Assembly: GCF_003265705.1 (NCBI RefSeq)
Contig: NW_020312968.1
Span: 3,470,935 to 3,534,934 of the forward strand
Length of the DNA: 64,000 nt
Reading direction: 5' to 3'
Origin: Callorhinus ursinus
Lineage: Eukaryota > Chordata > Mammalia > Carnivora > Otariidae
Under the pieces are notes generated by a model, which had not been told where the DNA came from, did not search any database, and saw only the letters and a program-made list of their open reading frames with translations. Shown in pieces: positions 12,238-22,619 of this stretch (position 1 is its first letter; the number at the start of each line of letters is the position of its first letter). The position numbers and the translations under genes were made by a program.

Positions 12238-12440
12238 GGGCACCTGGGTGGCTTCGTTGGTTAAGCGGCTGACTCTTGATTTCAGCTCGGGTCACGATCT
12301 CAGGGTCCTGGGATCGAGCCCCAAGTCAGGTTCCATGCTCAGCAGGGAGTCTGCTTGAAGATTCTCTCTCTCCCTCTCCTTCTGTCTCTCTTCCCACTTG
12401 TGCTCTCACACTCTCTCTGAAATAAACAACTCTTTAAAAA
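12238..12440 (+). mobile_element. CAN-type SINE, third in the series
   Basis: Head 'ggggcacctgggtggcttcg', body, A-rich tail, then a decayed target 'tacctacttctg'. Confidence 0.92.
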
Positions 12441-12629
12441 AAATAAAAAATAAAAATAAAAATACCTACTTCTGTGAGTTGATGGACAGAAAGTTTTAGG
12501 TACGCAGCAGGCAGGCAATAAGAAGGTAGCTTTATTTATTCTCTGGAACTCTCCTCCTCTCCCCTCTGCTCTCATCCCCTTCCAGAGGACAGGCCCTTCC
12601 TCCGCAGGCTGCTCTTCCTCTCTGCTCAC

Positions 12630-12816
12630 CTGTGGTGTCCCGGCAGTCACAGCAGTCCTGGGTGTTGGCGGGATTGGACGTGTTACAGCAGGGTAGGCAA
12701 CGGTTGTCATCCATAAGCAGCACCAGGCTGGCGGGGCACATGGTACAGTTCTTGGTGCCAGGTCCCTTGCATTCCACACAGCTCTTGTGGCATTTTTCAC
12801 AGTTAAACTTCTCACC
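12630..12816 (-). CDS. PCSK5: PCSK5 exon E12, last Cys-rich repeat, juxtamembrane
   Basis: A 187 nt exon, phase 0 in, phase 1 out. Acceptor gttcttaccag, donor ACAG|gtgagc. It encodes GEKFNCEKCHKSC, VEC, NCTMC, then a denser cluster with adjacent cysteines (CLPCCNTS and DCCDCRD); twelve cysteines in 62 residues. Two sequons, NCT and NTS, are present. The double cysteines break the regular CxxC spacing and mark the end of the array just before the stem. It joins TT-E-EC of E13. Confidence 0.96.
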
Positions 12817-14645
12817 CTGGTAAGAACAATCGGGAGATTCTTTTTGAGTGTGGAGGGATTAACAAGCCACCAGAGTTCCCAGGTGGGAGTTCCATGAGGG
12901 AGGGAGGCATGTCCGGGGGACAGAAGAAAGATAACTTGTTCTGGGTCATTTTAACTGTTCAGGGTGAAAGAACCAACTGTCTGCACTTGGAGGAAACCAT
13001 TGCTGGGTCTCTCCATCTGAGATTTGCTGGTAACAATAGTGGGAGAACAGTCTTCTAGAATGGCTCAAGTTACCAACTGACAGCTAATGTGCTGTACCTG
13101 GTCAAGGATAGGTTGTGTCTGGCTCATTACTAAAACTGACCTTCACACTTTAAAAAATTTTCAATTCTTTTGCCCACATTTCAAAATTGGGATATTTCAC
13201 TTGTCAATCAGTTCCTAGTTTCTCTTTAAAAACTAGACTGTCAACATGGTCATCACTCCCACATGGCAACATCCCAGACAGCTGAGGGGCAGTGACCCTC
13301 TTTTTGTGCTCTCCTAGTTGATAGAATCCCCAGCACTTGCTCCAATGTCACCAACACAGGTGACACATCAAATTCCACTTTTCATCAAGTCCGCGCTGGG
13401 GTTTTCTTTGACCCAACACCCTTCACTCAGGTACACTACTTAGCTTGGCCTCCGTGGTTGTTAGATGCTTGTGGCCCTGCCCCATTATAATATTTGTGAC
13501 TGTTTAGCTAAAACAGTGAAATAAGAGATAAGGAGAAAGCGGCTTCCCTCCTGACAAGTTGCTGCTTCGGTGATGCTGGAAATGTAGATGAGGGGAGATG
13601 TCTTCCTCTGTTCTGTGTTTTGGAAGGATGGTAGAAAAATTAAGCAATGGAAATTGCCTTTATTGAGCACTTGGGCATGTTTCAGGTGCTGAGAAGGTGC
13701 TTTCTCAGCTGTTACTATCTTATCAAATCCTGGGTTAGCTGTCAGGATCCCTGGTTTCAATCCCAGCTTTGTTACTTACTACTCATGTGATCTTTAGCAA
13801 ATTATCTAATCTCTCTGAAACTGAGGAGTTTCTCCAAGGTGTAAGGATGTGAAGAGAGCTCCTATGTGAATATGTTGGGTCATGTTAATTTCACCATGGA
13901 GAGATTTACTTAATTTCTACAGTTTGGAGACACAAGAAGTTAGTGAACTTAATATCCATGGTTTCTAGGCAAGGAAATGAAATATATCTCTCCTAATACA
14001 CTGGGCAGGGGTGGAGGAAATGGAAGACCAACAGCAGTTATGTAGTTTTGACATTATTCAGGCATTTCAGGTTAGACAGCAGAGGGGTAGGAGAGAAGAT
14101 ATTTCTTCTTTCTTTCTTTCTTTTAAGATTTATTTATTTATTTGAGAGAGAGAGAGAGGGATTGAGTGGGGGAAGGGAAGAGGGAGAAGCAGAGAGAATC
14201 TCAAGCAGACTCCACGCTGAATGTAGGATCCGACCTGGGGCTCGATCCCAGGACCCTGAGATCATGACCCTGAGCCAAAATCAAGAGTCCGATGCTTAAC
14301 TGACTGAGCCTCTCAGGCACCCCAAAGTTTCTTATTTCTGATATAATATTCTTAAGTGGACCTGAAACTTCTAAGGTCATGAACAATGAATGTAGAGGTA
14401 AATCTGAGGTCCTCATTATCTAACTTCCCCATTATTTATCTCAGGTCATCTCAGTTCCTTTGGCTGAGATTAAGGCTACAGATGGGTAGTGCCGTTCTTC
14501 TGTGATGCAGTGGTAGAAGATTATAAAACTAGAGCAAGTGTAGGAATTTTAGGACTTCTTGACTTTGCCCAGAATGACCTGCGGGAGCGAGCTCCCATGG
14601 CTCTGCAGAAATGGGGGAGGGCAGAGTGTGCCCAGCTCTCAGTAC
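12817..14645 (-). other. PCSK5: PCSK5 intron E11-E12
   Basis: 1.8 kb, phase 0. One SINE at 14112-14322 and a MIR-like stretch near 13730-13840. Otherwise featureless. It starts with the weak donor gtactg. Confidence 0.85.
14112..14322 (-). mobile_element. CAN-type SINE
   Basis: 'aagatttatttatttatttg', (GA)n, then 'gagcctctcaggcacccc'. In the E11-E12 intron. Confidence 0.93.
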
Positions 14646-14746
14646 CTCTCCCACTCTGTATTCCCCCGCCAGACAGTCCGAGGTGCAGATTCCTCCCATT
14701 AGGTGGTAACTCCACACACAGGATAAGCAATTCAATGCTCCTTTTC
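14646..14746 (-). CDS. PCSK5: PCSK5 exon E11 (101 nt), Cys-rich region
   Basis: A 101 nt exon with a strong polypyrimidine acceptor (T-rich run then ctttcag) but a weak donor, GAG|gtactg. It enters in phase 1 and leaves in phase 0, the only phase change of this kind in the series. It encodes KGALNCLSCVWSYHLMGG, then ICTSDC, AGEYRVGE: four cysteines. The KCKGKGALNC join to E10 and the VGE-GEKFNC join to E12 match PCSK5 as I recall it. Skipping E11 would shift the frame; reading past its donor adds 38 residues and a stop at 14529. Confidence 0.94.
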
Positions 14747-15344
14747 CTGAAAGAAAAAAAAAAGTGATTCTAAATTATGAGGGCTGACCTTAGATTTCAA
14801 CCTCTGTCTTGGGTCCAAAACTCTTAAGGAGCAAGGAACATGTCAAGCAAATTGAAGTGGAAGGATGAATTGATTGAGGAGTTGGGGGAAAAAATGTCTA
14901 CAAGACACCAAGTGCAGACCTAGAAATTATCCACTTAGTCCAATCAAAGTAAACTCTCATTTGGAAATTGAAGGTTTGGAAATGATAGATCTTTTATGAC
15001 AGCAAAAAGAAAGGTTTTCAGAGAATGAGAAATCATGTAGAAAGGTTCTAAAACTTTTGTCATTCTGCTTGTTGTTTAACTAATATGGAGGAGGAGAATG
15101 ATACCAGATGATTTGGAGGATCCTGATACTCAGTTGGTGAGGAAATCATGTTTAGGCAGATTCTAAGAAATACTAGACTTAGAATTTAAAATGCCATGGT
15201 TAAAAGAATTTAGCAAATCATTTTGTCCAGTTCTTAATTTGAGAAGGGTGGTGGCGGTGGTGATAGATTCCTTTGAAATTCTCTTGAAAGCTAAAAACTT
15301 TCTTTTCAAAAATTGGACATGCTATTTATTTATTATTATTATTT

Positions 15345-15444
15345 NNNNNNNNNNNNNNNNNNNNNNNNNNNNNNNNNNNNNNNNNNNNNNNNNNNNNNNN
15401 NNNNNNNNNNNNNNNNNNNNNNNNNNNNNNNNNNNNNNNNNNNN
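15345..15444. other. Assembly gap (100 N) at the L1 3' end
   Basis: Exactly 100 N, the usual placeholder for a gap of unknown size. It removes the end of the L1 3' UTR, its A-tail and one copy of the target duplication. ORFs spanning it are artefacts. Confidence 0.98.
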
Positions 15445-15607
15445 TCTTCACTTCAGAAGTACAGATCCGTTATTCATCAGTCTTCTACAAATCACAATCC
15501 TCACCACAGCACATACCCTCCCCAATATCTATCACCCAGCCACCCAAACCCTCCCACCCCCCACCACTCTAGCAACCCTCAGTTTGTTTCCTGAGATTAA
15601 GAATTCC

Positions 15608-18600
15608 TCATATCAGTGAGGTCATAGGATACATGTCTTTCTCTGATTGACTTATTTCACTCAGCATAACGCCCTCCAGTTCCATCCACGTCGTTGCAAA
15701 TGGCAAGATCTCATTCCTTTTGATGGCTGCATAATATTCCACTGTGTATATATACCACCTCTTCTTTATCCATTCATCTGTCGATGGACATCTTGGCTCT
15801 TTTCACAGGATGGCTATTGTGGACATTGCTGCTATAAACATCGGGTTGCACGTACCCCTTCGGATCCCTACATTTGTATCTTTGTGGTAAATACCCAGTA
15901 GTGCAATTGCTGGATCGTAGGGTAGCTCTATTTTCAACTGTTTGAGGAACCTCCATACTGTTTTCCAGAGTGGTTGCACCAGCTTGCATTCCCACCAACA
16001 GTGTAGGAGGGTTCCCCTTTCTCCACATCCCCACCAGCATCTGTCGTTCCCTGACTTGTTAATTTTAGCCATTCTGACGGGTGTGAGGTGGTATCTCATT
16101 GAGGTTTTGATTTGGATTTCCCTGATGCCGAGCGATGTGGAGCACTTTTTCATGTGTCTGTTGGCCATTTGGATGTCTTCTTTGGAAAAATGTCTGTTCG
16201 TGTCTTCTGCCCATTTTTTGATTGGATCATTTGTTCTTTGGGTGTTGAGTTTGATAAGTTCTTTATAGATTTTGGATACTAGCCCTTTATCTGATATGTC
16301 ATTTGCAAATATTTTCTCCCATCCTGTCGGTTGTCTTTTGGTTTTGTGGACTGTTTCTTTTGCTGTGCAAAAGCTTTTTATCTTGATGAAATCCCAAGAG
16401 TTCATTTTTGCCCTGGCTTCCCTTGCCTTTGGCGATGTTTCCAGGAAGAAGTTGCTGCGGCTGAGGTCGAAGAGGTTGCTGCGTGTGTTCTCCTTTAGGA
16501 TTTTGATGGACTCCTGTCTCACGTTTAGGTCTTTCAACCATTTGGAGTCTATTTTTGTGTGTGGTGTAAGGAAATGGTCCAGTTTCATTCTTCTGCATGT
16601 GGCTGTCCAATTTTCCCAACACCATTTGTTGAAGAGACCGTCTTTTTTCCATTGGACATTCTTTCCTGCTTTGTCAGAGATGAGTTGACCATAGAGTTGA
16701 GGGTCCATTTCTGGGCTCTCGATTCTGTTCCATTGATCTAGGTGTCTGTTTTTGTGCCAGTACCATACTGTCTTGATGATGACAGCTTTGTAATAGAGCT
16801 GGAAGTCCGGAATTGTGATGCCGCCAGCTTTGCTTTTCTTTTTCAACATTCCTCTGGCTATTCGGGGTCTCTTCTGGTTCCATACAAATTTTAGGATTAT
16901 TTGTTCCATTTCTTTGAAAAAAGTGGATGGTATTTTGATGGGGATTGCATTGAATGTGTAGATTGCTCTAGGTAGCATTGACATCTTCACAATGTTGATT
17001 CTCCCAATCCATGAGCATGGAACGTTTTTCCATTTCTTTGTGTCTTCTTCAATTTCTTTCATGAGTATTTTATAGTTTTCTGAGTACAGATCCTTTGCCT
17101 CTTTGGTTAAATTTATTCCTAGGTATCTTATGGTTTTGGGTGCAATTGTAAATGGGATCAACTTGTTGATTTGTCTCTCTTCTGTCTTGTTGTTGGTGTA
17201 TAGGAATGCCACTGATTTCTGTGCATTGATTTTATAGCCTGCTACTTGACTGAATTCCTGTATGAGTTCTAGCAGTTTTGGGGTGGAGTCTTTTGGGTTT
17301 GCCACATACAGTATCATCTCATCTGCAAAGAGTGAGAGTTTGACTTCCTCTTTGCCGATTTGGATGCCTTTGATTTCTTTTTGTTGTCTGATTGCTGTGG
17401 CTAGGACTTCTAATACTATGTTGAATAGCAGTGGTGAGAGTGGACATCCCTGCCGCGTTCCTGACCTTAGGGGAAAAGCTCTCAGCTTTTCCCCGTTGAG
17501 AATGATATTCGCTGTAGGTTTTTCATAGATGGCTTTTATGATATTGAGGTAGGTACCCTCTATCCCTATACTCTGAAGAGTTTTGATCAAGAAAGGATGC
17601 TGTACTTTGTCAAATGCTTTTTCTGCATCTATTGAGAGGATCATATGATTCTTGTTCTTTCTTTTGTTAATGTATTGTATCACGTTGATTGATTTGCGGA
17701 TGTTGAACCAGCCTTGCAGCCCAGGGATAAATCCCACTTGGTCGTGGTGAATAATCCTTTTAATGTACTGTTGGATCCTATTGGCTAGTATTTTGGTGAG
17801 AATTTTTGCATCCATGTTCATCAAGGATATTGGTCTGTAATTCTCCTTTTTGATGGGGTCTTTGTCTGGTTTGGGGATCAAGGTAATGGTGGCCTCATAA
17901 AATGAGTTTGGAAGTTTTCCTTCCATTTCTATTTTTTGGAACCGTTTCAGGAGAATAGGTATGAATTCTTCTTGAAATGTCTGATAGAATTCCCCTGGGA
18001 AGCCATCTGGTCCCGGGCTTTTGTTTGTTGGGAGATTTTTGATGACTGCTTCAATTTCCTTAGCGCTTATAGGTCTGTTCAGGTTTTCTATTTCTTCCTG
18101 GTTCAATTTTGGTAGTTGATACATCTCTAGGAATGCACCCATTTCTTCCAGGTTATCTAATTTGCTGGCATACAGTTGCTCGTAATATGTTCTTAGAATT
18201 GTTTGTATTTCCTCGGTGTTGGTTGCGATCTCTCCTCTTTCATTCATGATTTTGTTGCTTTGGGTCATTTCTCTTTTCTTTTTGATCAGTCTGGCCAGCG
18301 GTTTATCCATCTTGTTAATTCTTTCAAAGAACCAGCTCCTAGTTTCGTTGATCTGTTCTATTGTTCTTTTGGTTTCTATTTCATTGATTTCTGCTCTGAT
18401 CTTTATTATTTCTCTTCTCCTGCTGGGTTTAGGCTTTATTTGCTGTTCTTTCTCTAGCTCCTTTAAGGTGTAGGGTTAGGTTTTGTATTTGTGACCTTTC
18501 TTGTTTCTTGAGAAAGGCTTGTATTGCTATATACTTTCTTCTCAGGACTGCCTTTGCTGTATCCCAAAGATTTTGAACAGTTTTGTTTTCATTTTCATTG

Positions 18601-19424
18601 GTTTCCATGACTTTTTTTAATTCTTCTTTAATTTTCTGGTTGACCCATTCATTCTTTAGTAGGATGCTCTTTAGCCTCCATGTATTTGAGTTCTTTCCGA
18701 CTTTCCTTTTGTGATTGAGTTCCAGTTTCAAAGCATCGTGGTCTGAAAATATGCAGGGAATGATCCCAATCTTTTGGTACCGGTTCAGACCTGATTTGTG
18801 ACCTAGGATGTGATCAATTCTGGAGAATGTTCCATGGGCACTGGAGAAGAATGTGTATTCCGTTGCTTTGGGATGGAATGTTCTGAATATGTCTGTAAAG
18901 TCCATTTGGTCCAGTGTTTCATTTAAAGTCTTTATTTCCTTGTTGATCTTTTGCTTAGATGATCTGTCCATTTCAGTGAGGGGGGTGTTAAAGTCCCCCA
19001 CTATTATTGTATTGTTGTCAATGTGTTTCTTTGCTTTTGTTATTAATTGCCTTATATAATTGGCTGCTCCCACGTTAGGGGCATAGATATTTACAATTGT
19101 TAGATCTTCTTGTTGGATAGACCCTTGAAGTAGGATATAGTGTCCTTCCTCATCTCTTATTACAGTCTTTGTTTTAAAATCTAATTTGTCTGGTATAAGG
19201 ATTGCCACCCCAGCTTTCTTTTGGTGTCCATTAGCATGGTAAATGGTTTTCCACCCCCTCACTTTCAATCTGGGGTTGTCTTTGGGTCTAAAATGTGTCT
19301 CTTGCAGACAGCACATCAATGGGTCTTGTTTTTTAATCCAATCTGATAGCCTGTGTCTTTTGATTGGGGCATTTAGCCCATTTACATTCAGGGTAACTAT
19401 GGAAAGGTATGAATTTAGTGCCAT
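15608..19424 (-). pseudogene. L1 ORF2 (endonuclease and reverse transcriptase), inactivated
   Basis: The N-terminal endonuclease is open from 19424 (LSIVTLNVNGLNAPIKRHR, IVGDFNTPL, SDHDALKLEL are APE-type motifs). One extra C near 18470 shifts the frame after LTLHL; the downstream frame resumes with [10 protein letters not shown] and runs as an open RT (fingers and palm, [20 protein letters not shown]) and C-terminal Cys region to 15803. There a TGG-to-TGA change stops it; the old stop is at 15608-15610. The RT active-site box reads FADEMI where FADDMI is normal, so the second Asp is Glu. Three independent lesions mean it cannot act on its own. Confidence 0.95.
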
Positions 19425-19608
19425 TGTATTGCCTGTAAGGTGACTGTTACTGTATATTGTCTGCGTTCCTTTCTGATCTATGCTGCTTTTAGGCTCTCTC
19501 TTTGCTTAGAGGACCTCTTTCAATATTTCTTGTAGGGCTGGTTTTGTGTTTGCAAATTCCTTTAGTTTTTGTTTGTCCTGGAAGCTGTTTATCTCTCCTT
19601 CTATTTTC

Positions 19609-19830
19609 TTTTCTTTTTTTTTTTTTTAAATATTTTATTTATTTATTTGACATAGAGAGAGAGAGAGAGACAGAGTGAGCACAAGCAGGGGGAGTGGCAG
19701 GCAGAGGCAGAGGGAGAAGCAGGCTCCCCACAGAGAAGGGGGAGTCCGATGCGGGACTCGATCCCGGGACTCCGGGATCATGACCTGAGCCGAAGGCAGT
19801 GGCTTAACCAACTGAGCCACCCAGGCGCCC
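19609..19830 (-). mobile_element. CAN-type SINE inserted in L1 ORF1
   Basis: Minus-strand tRNA-derived SINE with poly-T on the + strand and the head 'gagccacccaggcgccc'. It is flanked by an exact 15 bp target duplication (19594-19608 and 19831-19845), so it jumped into the L1 after that element had inserted. Confidence 0.95.
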
Positions 19831-19845
19831 TCTCCTTCTATTTTC

Positions 19846-20639
19846 AATGGTAGCCTAGCTGGATATAGTATTCTTGGCTGCATATTTTTCTCATTTAGTG
19901 CTCTGAAGATATCATGCCAGTCCTTTCCGGCCTGCCAGGTCTCTGTGGATAGGTCTGTTGCCAATCTAATGTTTCTACCATTGTAGGTTACATATCTCTT
20001 CTCCCGAGCTGCTTTCAGGATTTTCTCTTTGTCTCTGAGACTCGTAAGTTTTACTATTAGATGTCGGGGTGTTGACCTATTTTTATTGATTTTGAGAGGG
20101 GTTCTCTGTGCCTCCTGGATTTTGATGCCTGTTTCCTTTCCCACATTAGGGAAGTTCTCTGCTATTATTTGCTCCAGTATACCTTCTGCCCCTGTCTCTC
20201 TTTCTTCTTCTTCTGGGATCCCAATTATTCTAATGTTGTTTTGTCTGATCGTATCACTTATCTCTCGAATTCTGCCCTCGTGATCCAGTAGTTGTTTATC
20301 TCTCTTTTTCTCAGCCTCTTCAGTTTCCATCAATTGGTCTTCTATATCGCTGATTCTTTCTTCTGCCTCATTTATCCTAGCAGTTAGTGCCCCCATTTTT
20401 GATTGCACCTCATTAATAGCCTTTTTGATTTCGACTTGGTTAGATTTTCGTTCTTTTATTTCTCCAGAAAGGGTTTCTCTAATAACTTCCACACTTTTTT
20501 CAAGCCCAGCTAGTATCTTTAAAGTCATGATTCTGAACTCTAGGTCCAACATCGTACTAATGTCCATATTGAGCAGGTCCCTGGCAGACGGTACTACATC
20601 TTGTTCTTTTTGCTGAGGTGATTTTTTTCGTCTTGTCAT
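19846..20639 (-). pseudogene. L1 ORF1 (RNA-binding protein), broken by a SINE
   Basis: Starts MTRRKKSPQQKEQD at 20639. A coiled-coil stretch with heptads (VEIKKAINEVQSKM, RISDIEDQLMETEEA) is followed by the RNA-recognition part (NIRIIGIPEEEE) and the basic C-terminal domain (REKRYVTYNGRNIRLATDLS). The frame is open until a SINE at 19609-19830 interrupts it just after ARLPLKIEGE, close to the usual C-terminus. ORF1p coats L1 RNA as a trimer (family knowledge). The last few residues are lost. Confidence 0.93.
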
Positions 20640-22447
20640 GTTGTCCAGAGGAGAACAGATGAATGAGAGAACAGAATGCTAACAGGTTAACAACGTCTCC
20701 AGCAAATATACTCTATACAAATCAGAAAAGACCTGAAACCAGGGGACAAGAAAGGGAAAGAAAGAAGAGGAAAAAAAAGGAAAAAGAAAAAGATGAAAAC
20801 AAACAAAAACAGAACAAAACAAGGAAAACCAGAATATGATCAAATATGATCAGGCTAGTGCATAGATCAGTGCCACACACTAGCTTTTGGCCATATTTTA
20901 GTCTGTTAGAAGAAAGTGCCTGCTAAAGTTTTAAAGGAAGAAAGACTTATATATGTACAAAATAAGGGTTGATACAATGAAGGGATGGCAGATGACTGTA
21001 AAGATGAAAATTATAAAAGATTTTATAAAAGGAATTGATAAGATAAGAAGTTGTTTTTAAAAAGAAAGGAGAAGATTTAAAAAGAAAAAGAAAAAAGGAG
21101 AGAATGTGATCAGGCAGGAGACTAGAACAAAGCCATACACTCGTGATTTAGGGTATATTTTGATCTGTTAGAAGAAATTGTATCTCAACATTTTAAAGAG
21201 AGAACAACTTATTTATATATGCCAAAAATAAGGATAAGTCCTATGAAGGGATAAAAATATGACTCTAAAAATGAAAAATAAAAAATGTTTTTTTTTAAAA
21301 AGGGATGGATAAGATGTTGTTTGAAAAAAGGAAAAAGAAAAATTAAAAAAAAAACAGTTAAAAACATTAACTTTGAAAAACTAATGAATTATGGTAAAAA
21401 AGCCATGAATTCTATGTGCAGTATTCCCCTAGCGCTGGAGTTCTCCCGTTCTCCTTGATCGGTAAACTTGGTCTTGGCTTGCTGGCGGTTCGTGCTGATC
21501 TTCTGGGGGAGGGGCCTGTTACCGTGGTTCCCAAATGTCTTTGCCGGAAGCGGAATTGCCCCGCCCTTGTCGGTCCGGGCTAAGCAAGCTGCTCTGGTTT
21601 GCTCTCAGGAGCTTTTGTTCCCTACAAGCCCTGGAGGACCAGGATGAAAATGGTGGCCTCCCAATCTTTGCCCAGAGGAGCTGAGAACTTGGGGCCCTGC
21701 TCCTCAGTGTGCCCCCAGAGAAAAGCAGTCACTCCCGTGTCCCCGGTCTCTGGCCGCACTCCGTGCTCACCCGGCCTGTGACCGAGGGTTTCTATCTCTG
21801 GCACCCGACCCCGTGTGGAGTCTCCAAACCCAGCAGATCCCTGCGGTGCGCTCCCGCGCCGCTCCTCCTGGGGGAGGAAGGGGAGCCTCCCCGGATCTGC
21901 AGCCTGTTGGGTCCCTGCTGGAGGAGCAGTGGCCCGACTGGGCCGCAGATCACAGTTTATGGCCACCCCGAGCTGAGAGCCCGCGCCTCGGCTCCATCTC
22001 TGCAGCCGGCTTCCCCGCTCCGATACCTGGGAGCTCTGCCGCACTCAGGAACCCCCGGCCTTTCTGTGACCCCGAGGGTCCTGAGACCACACTGTCCCAC
22101 GAGGGTTCCACCCCCCGCTTAGCCACTGGAGCGACGTCCCTCCGCGGAGCCGACTTCTAAAAGGTCCGATTTTGTGCTCCGCGGCTCTAGCACTTGCCAG
22201 AAGCGCCCAACGGAGGCCCCCTCCCCCGCCGTCTATCCTCCCGAATATCGCCTCGGATTCACTTCTCCGCACGTCCTACCTTCCAGTAAGTGGTCGTTTC
22301 TCTGTTCAGAGAGCTGTTGCTACTCTCTTCTTTGATCTCCTGTTGAGTTCGTAGGTGTTCAGAATGGTTTAATCCCCATTCAGCTGAATTCCTGAGACCA
22401 GACGAAATCCAGGTCTCCTACTCCTCCGCCATCTTGCTCCGCCCCCC
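20640..22447 (-). promoter_or_regulatory. L1 5' UTR with internal promoter region
   Basis: The first 1.8 kb of the L1. The part at 21.4-22.44 kb is GC-rich with many CpG, the remainder down to ORF1 is purine/A-rich. L1 5' UTRs hold an internal sense promoter and often an antisense one (family knowledge). Sense output from here would run toward PCSK5 E11-E13. The short ORFs in this stretch are chance frames. Confidence 0.8.
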
Positions 22448-22486
<39 letters not shown>

Positions 22487-22490
22487 TTTC
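22448..22490. repeat. (TTTA)n microsatellite at the L1 5' edge
   Basis: About eleven TTTA units directly beside the L1 5' end. Likely an expanded A-rich target. Confidence 0.9.
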
Positions 22491-22619
22491 TGAGCTCAAT
22501 CATTTATGATGTTTCTATGAAAATTCTGAGCTCTGAACAACAGTTTAGAGAATAAACCTTTATTACCTAAATGTTTCTTAGATTGGGGGCTGCCTGTAGT
22601 GATATAAATTCAAAGCCAT

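Larger units (their letters stand above)
7688..12629 (-). other. PCSK5: PCSK5 intron E12-E13
   Basis: 4.9 kb between gtgagc and cttccgacag. Packed with SINEs (8175-9770 and 11505-12440), the L1 end pieces and MIR relics. The stretch 9790-11500 shows no recognised element and no gene. Confidence 0.85.
15445..22447 (-). mobile_element. Full-length L1 retrotransposon, disabled
   Basis: Reading on the minus strand, it starts at about 22447 with the typical L1 opening 'gcggagcaagatggcgg', followed by a 1.8 kb GC-rich then A-rich 5' UTR, ORF1, ORF2 and a 3' part that runs into an assembly gap. A (TTTA)n tract follows the 5' end. Damage seen: a SINE in ORF1, a 1-base insertion in ORF2 near 18470, a TGG-to-TGA change at 15803-15805, and Glu for the second catalytic Asp of the RT motif. 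It lies in the intron between E10 and E11, in the same direction as PCSK5. It is fairly young, as both ORFs are almost open. Confidence 0.96.

Noticed and set aside
15191..15619. ORFs of 93 and 142 codons
   Set aside because: They run through 100 N.
21400..22440. CpG-rich stretch that looks like a promoter CpG island with ORFs of 60-140 codons
   Set aside because: It is the L1 5' UTR: the 'aagatggcgg' L1 start lies at its end and ORF1 follows in the right place.
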